The position numbers and the translations under genes were made by a program. A stretch of DNA of 64,000 nucleotides, from assembly GCF_900109175.1 (NCBI RefSeq), contig NZ_FNZE01000010.1:124001-188000 (forward strand), in the 5' to 3' direction. The notes below the pieces were generated by a model, which saw nothing but the letters and a program-made list of their open reading frames with translations, was not told where the DNA came from and ran no database searches. The stretch comes from Pseudomonas linyingensis. GTDB lineage: Bacteria > Pseudomonadota > Gammaproteobacteria > Pseudomonadales > Pseudomonadaceae. Shown here one piece after another: positions 62,168-64,000 of the stretch; within the stretch, counting starts at the first letter, position 1, and the number at the start of each line of letters is the position of its first letter.

Positions 62168-62183
62168 TCGTCTGGTCGGACGA
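62168..62183. promoter_or_regulatory. Regulon palindrome site upstream of cysD
   Basis: Reads TCGTCT-GGTC-GGACGA (one mismatch), flanked by T on the left and A on the right. It lies 85 bp upstream of the minus-strand cysD start. Confidence 0.57.
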
Positions 62184-62272
62184 ACTTTCAGGATTGCTTG
62201 GGGATCGACGGCTGATGCCTGCAGATCGTTACAGTCGGCGCCACTTGGAGCGGATTTGCCGAAAGTGCGAGT

Positions 62273-62288
62273 TAGTCCGCGCAGACGA
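62273..62288. promoter_or_regulatory. Regulon palindrome site upstream of DHH phosphoesterase gene
   Basis: Reads TAGTCC-GCGC-AGACGA (one mismatch), 71 bp before the start at 62360. With the site at 62168 it forms a divergent-promoter pair, with centres 105 bp apart. Confidence 0.57.
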
Positions 62289-62359
62289 AGAACTCTTGTC
62301 CGCGACCTCTCTAAGGTGATGAAGGAGACGATCAGTCGAACGGAGCTGAGGAGACCGAC

Positions 62360-63343
62360 ATGGCGATGGATGGGGTAGGGCGACAGGCGTACTGCGCCTT
62401 CAATGGCGACGCGGACGGCCTCTGCGCCTTACAGCAGTTGCGGCTGGCCGGCGAGTTGCCAGCCGAGGTGCGCCTGGTCAGCGGGGTGAAGCGCGATATC
62501 GCCCTGCTGCAGCGAGTGCAGGCCGGCGCCGGCGAGCAGGTCACGGTGCTGGACATCGCCCACGACAGCAATCGCGCGGATGTCGCGCGGCTGCTCGCGG
62601 CCGGTGCCAGCGTGCGTTACTTCGACCACCACTTTGCTGGCGAGCTGCCGGAGCACCCGGCGTTCGAGTCGTTTATCGACACCGATGCGCAGGTGTGTAC
62701 CAGCCTGCTGGTCGACCGCTTCCTCGGCGGACGCTTCCACCGCTGGGCGGTGGCGGCGGCCTTCGGCGACGGCATGCCCGGCCCGGCGCACCGTCTGGCC
62801 CAGCGCCATGGGCTGAGCGAAGGCGACACCGCGGCGCTCGCCGAGCTGGGGGAGCTGCTCAACTACAACGCCTACGGCGAGTGTCTGGACGACCTGCATT
62901 TCGATCCGCTGGCGCTGGCGGAGCAATTGCTGCCCTATGCGGACCCGCTCGACTTCGTGCGCGACAGCCCCAGCTTCGCCAGGCTGCGCGCAGGCCATGC
63001 GGCCGACATGGCCGCGGCGGCTTCGCTGCAGCCCTGGCGGGAAGGTGCGGGGGCCCGGCTTTACCGGCTGCCCGCCGAACCCTGGGCGCGGCGGGTCAGC
63101 GGGGTGCTGGCCAACCGGCTGGCGGCCGGCGATCCGCAGCGGGCGCTGGGCCTGCTCTCGCCACGCAGCGACGGCGACTGGCAGTTCAGCCTGCGGGTGC
63201 CCGCCGACGCGCCGCTGTCGGCGGATGCCTTCTGCCGGCGCTACCCCAGCGGCGGCGGCCGCCAGCGCGCCGCCGGCATCAACCGGTTGCCGGACGAGGC
63301 GCTGGAGGACTTCGTGGCGGCGTTGCTGGCCGGCTATCCCTGA
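62360..63343 (+). CDS. DHH-family phosphoesterase
   Basis: A 327-residue protein with the DHH signatures: [13 protein letters not shown] (N15, D17, D19), LDIAHD (D65), [13 protein letters not shown] (D89-H90-H91) and FIDTDAQ (D107). Known DHH proteins of this size (NrnA type) hydrolyse oligoribonucleotides or 3'-phosphoadenosine 5'-phosphate (pAp). It is divergent from cysD with a shared control region, so a pAp-recycling role alongside a sulfotransferase is attractive but unproven. The C-terminal half ([11 protein letters not shown] with GGGRQR) resembles the DHHA1-like substrate-binding region. Confidence 0.78.
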   Translation: MAMDGVGRQAYCAFNGDADGLCALQQLRLAGELPAEVRLVSGVKRDIALLQRVQAGAGEQVTVLDIAHDSNRADVARLLAAGASVRYFDHHFAGELPEHPAFESFIDTDAQVCTSLLVDRFLGGRFHRWAVAAAFGDGMPGPAHRLAQRHGLSEGDTAALAELGELLNYNAYGECLDDLHFDPLALAEQLLPYADPLDFVRDSPSFARLRAGHAADMAAAASLQPWREGAGARLYRLPAEPWARRVSGVLANRLAAGDPQRALGLLSPRSDGDWQFSLRVPADAPLSADAFCRRYPSGGGRQRAAGINRLPDEALEDFVAALLAGYP

Positions 63344-63405
63344 CACACGCTTGGCTGACGGGAGTGCTCGACGGCAGCAGTCCCCGGGGCAATCGCATGA
63401 TCCGC

Positions 63406-63500
63406 TGTAGGGGCGAATTCATTCGCCATGGGTCGCAACGCGGCCCCCGGGGTGCCATGGGCAGGCCGAGGGCCTGCTTGGCGAATGAATTCGCCCCTAC
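63406..63500. repeat. REPIN, long-spacer type, copy 9
   Basis: Arms at 63406-63427 and 63480-63500 (last base of the arm diverged) around a spacer beginning ATGGGTCGCAACGCGGCCCC, like the copies at 44245 and 54814. It lies between the DHH gene and the MDR gene. Confidence 0.83.
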
Positions 63501-63531
63501 CATGCGATTGCCCCCCATGCCCTTGGCGTGG

Positions 63532-64000
63532 CTAGCGTGGCGAGCCGGTGCCTTCGGCTACCGCCAGCACCTGCTTGCGGCACGGCTTGCCCTGCTGCAG
63601 ACGTTCGTGGGCCAGTGCAACGTCGCCAAGCGGCAGCACCTCCAGAGGCGGCGGGAACACTCGTCCGTCCGCGATCAGCGTGGCAATTCGCTCCAGGGTT
63701 GCGCCGCTGGGCATGCGGCTGTAGGCCACTGCCGTGCGCAGGCAGCGGCGGGCGGCGGATTCATGGTCGGCTCCGGCATCCCCCGGCTCCAGGGTGAGGA
63801 TCGCCACCAGCATCCCGCCCTGGCGCAGCAGGTCCAGCCCATCGGGCAGGCTGCCGGAGCCTATGCAGTCCAGCACCAAATCGACGCCCTCGGGCGCCCA
63901 GCAGCGCAACTCCTTGCCGATCTCCCCGCTACGGTAGTCGATGGCCAGGTCGGCGCCGAGCTGGCGCACGTGCTCCAGCTTGTCCGCACCGCAGGTGGTG
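63532..64000 (-). CDS. Zinc-type MDR alcohol dehydrogenase/quinone oxidoreductase, C-terminal part
   Basis: The visible 155 codons encode the C-terminal part of an MDR-superfamily oxidoreductase: TTCGADKLEHVRQLGADLAIDYR, then VDLVLDCIGSG...LRQGGMLVAILTLEP and a final LAHERLQQGKPCRKQVLAVAEG. The beginning, with the catalytic domain, lies beyond the window edge. Quinone oxidoreductase or NADPH-dependent reductase is likely; substrate unknown. Confidence 0.77.
   Translation of the reverse strand, partial: TTCGADKLEHVRQLGADLAIDYRSGEIGKELRCWAPEGVDLVLDCIGSGSLPDGLDLLRQGGMLVAILTLEPGDAGADHESAARRCLRTAVAYSRMPSGATLERIATLIADGRVFPPPLEVLPLGDVALAHERLQQGKPCRKQVLAVAEGTGSPR

Noticed and set aside
9213-63500. 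Repeated GGCGAATTCATTCGCC palindromes considered as a CRISPR array or operators
   Set aside because: Copies are dispersed singly, not spaced in an array, have GTAG heads and doublet form, and lie equally after unrelated genes; REPIN is the better fit.
1-64000. KstR/KstR2-type operators as seen in actinobacterial steroid regulons
   Set aside because: No such palindrome was recognised at promoters here, and no TetR-type KstR gene is present; the recurrent motif is different.

Overview
The window is high-GC DNA that reads as a Pseudomonas-type gammaproteobacterial chromosome. Supporting signs are the OprD porin, the fused CysNC, the ArgO/ArgP pair, paralogous LuxR-type regulators and many GTAG-headed REP doublets (REPINs). 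It is dominated by a steroid (bile acid, androgen or sterol type) catabolic region interleaved with transport, regulatory and sulfur-activation genes. No rRNA, tRNA, CRISPR array, insertion sequence or phage gene was seen.

Layout. 1-9184: a partial acyl-CoA dehydrogenase, then one tight + strand operon for steroid C/D-ring degradation (extradiol dioxygenase, IpdA, IpdB, crotonase, IpdC, EchA20, FadE30-like, a second acyl-CoA dehydrogenase, FadA6). 9328-11498: an SDR and an AraC regulator. 11600-17201: a periplasmic sulfatase, an OprD porin and an eight-haem cytochrome/TPR protein. 17315-19806: IpdF, a MaoC hydratase and a second thiolase. 20065-23479: YCF48-like protein plus RND permease. 23758-29894: LuxR regulator, 3-alpha-HSD, SDR, KshA and EtfBA. 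30504-37311: second YCF48-like/RND pair followed by DUF1302 and DUF1329 proteins. 37480-45606: GNAT, VOC, two SnoaL-like proteins, a Baeyer-Villiger monooxygenase, a SleB hydrolase, a KstD-like flavoprotein and an OYE-family enzyme. 46246-49841: KstD, SDR and an EthD-like protein. 50054-52337: PaiB, ArgO and ArgP (housekeeping insert). 52646-54720: 3-beta/17-beta-HSD-like SDR and a second LuxR regulator. 54956-62083: a minus-strand set running cysD, cysNC, DUF1214-like, sulfotransferase, SRPBCC, SDR, SnoaL. 62360-64000: a DHH phosphoesterase and a partial MDR oxidoreductase.

How it fits together. HsdA and the 3-beta/17-beta-HSD-like SDR would oxidise steroid hydroxyls. KstD and KshA would open ring B. 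The dioxygenase resembles the ring-A meta-cleavage enzyme. EchA20, IpdC, IpdF, IpdAB, the acyl-CoA dehydrogenases and FadA6 would dismantle rings C and D as CoA thioesters, with EtfBA taking the electrons. The YCF48-like/RND/DUF1302/DUF1329 sets look like envelope traffic for hydrophobic substrates. HsaA/B, HsaD, KshB, FadD3 and a KstR-type repressor are not present here.

The most notable observation is a 16-bp interrupted palindrome, consensus T(A/C)GTCC-N4-GGAC(G/T)A, at about 18 positions in front of the steroid genes. Matching sites also lie upstream of the cysD/cysNC, DUF1214/sulfotransferase and DHH phosphoesterase units. This suggests one regulon coupling steroid catabolism to PAPS synthesis, sulfo-transfer and perhaps PAP recycling. 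The two TeiR-like LuxR regulators are the best candidate regulators. This is inference from sequence and needs testing.
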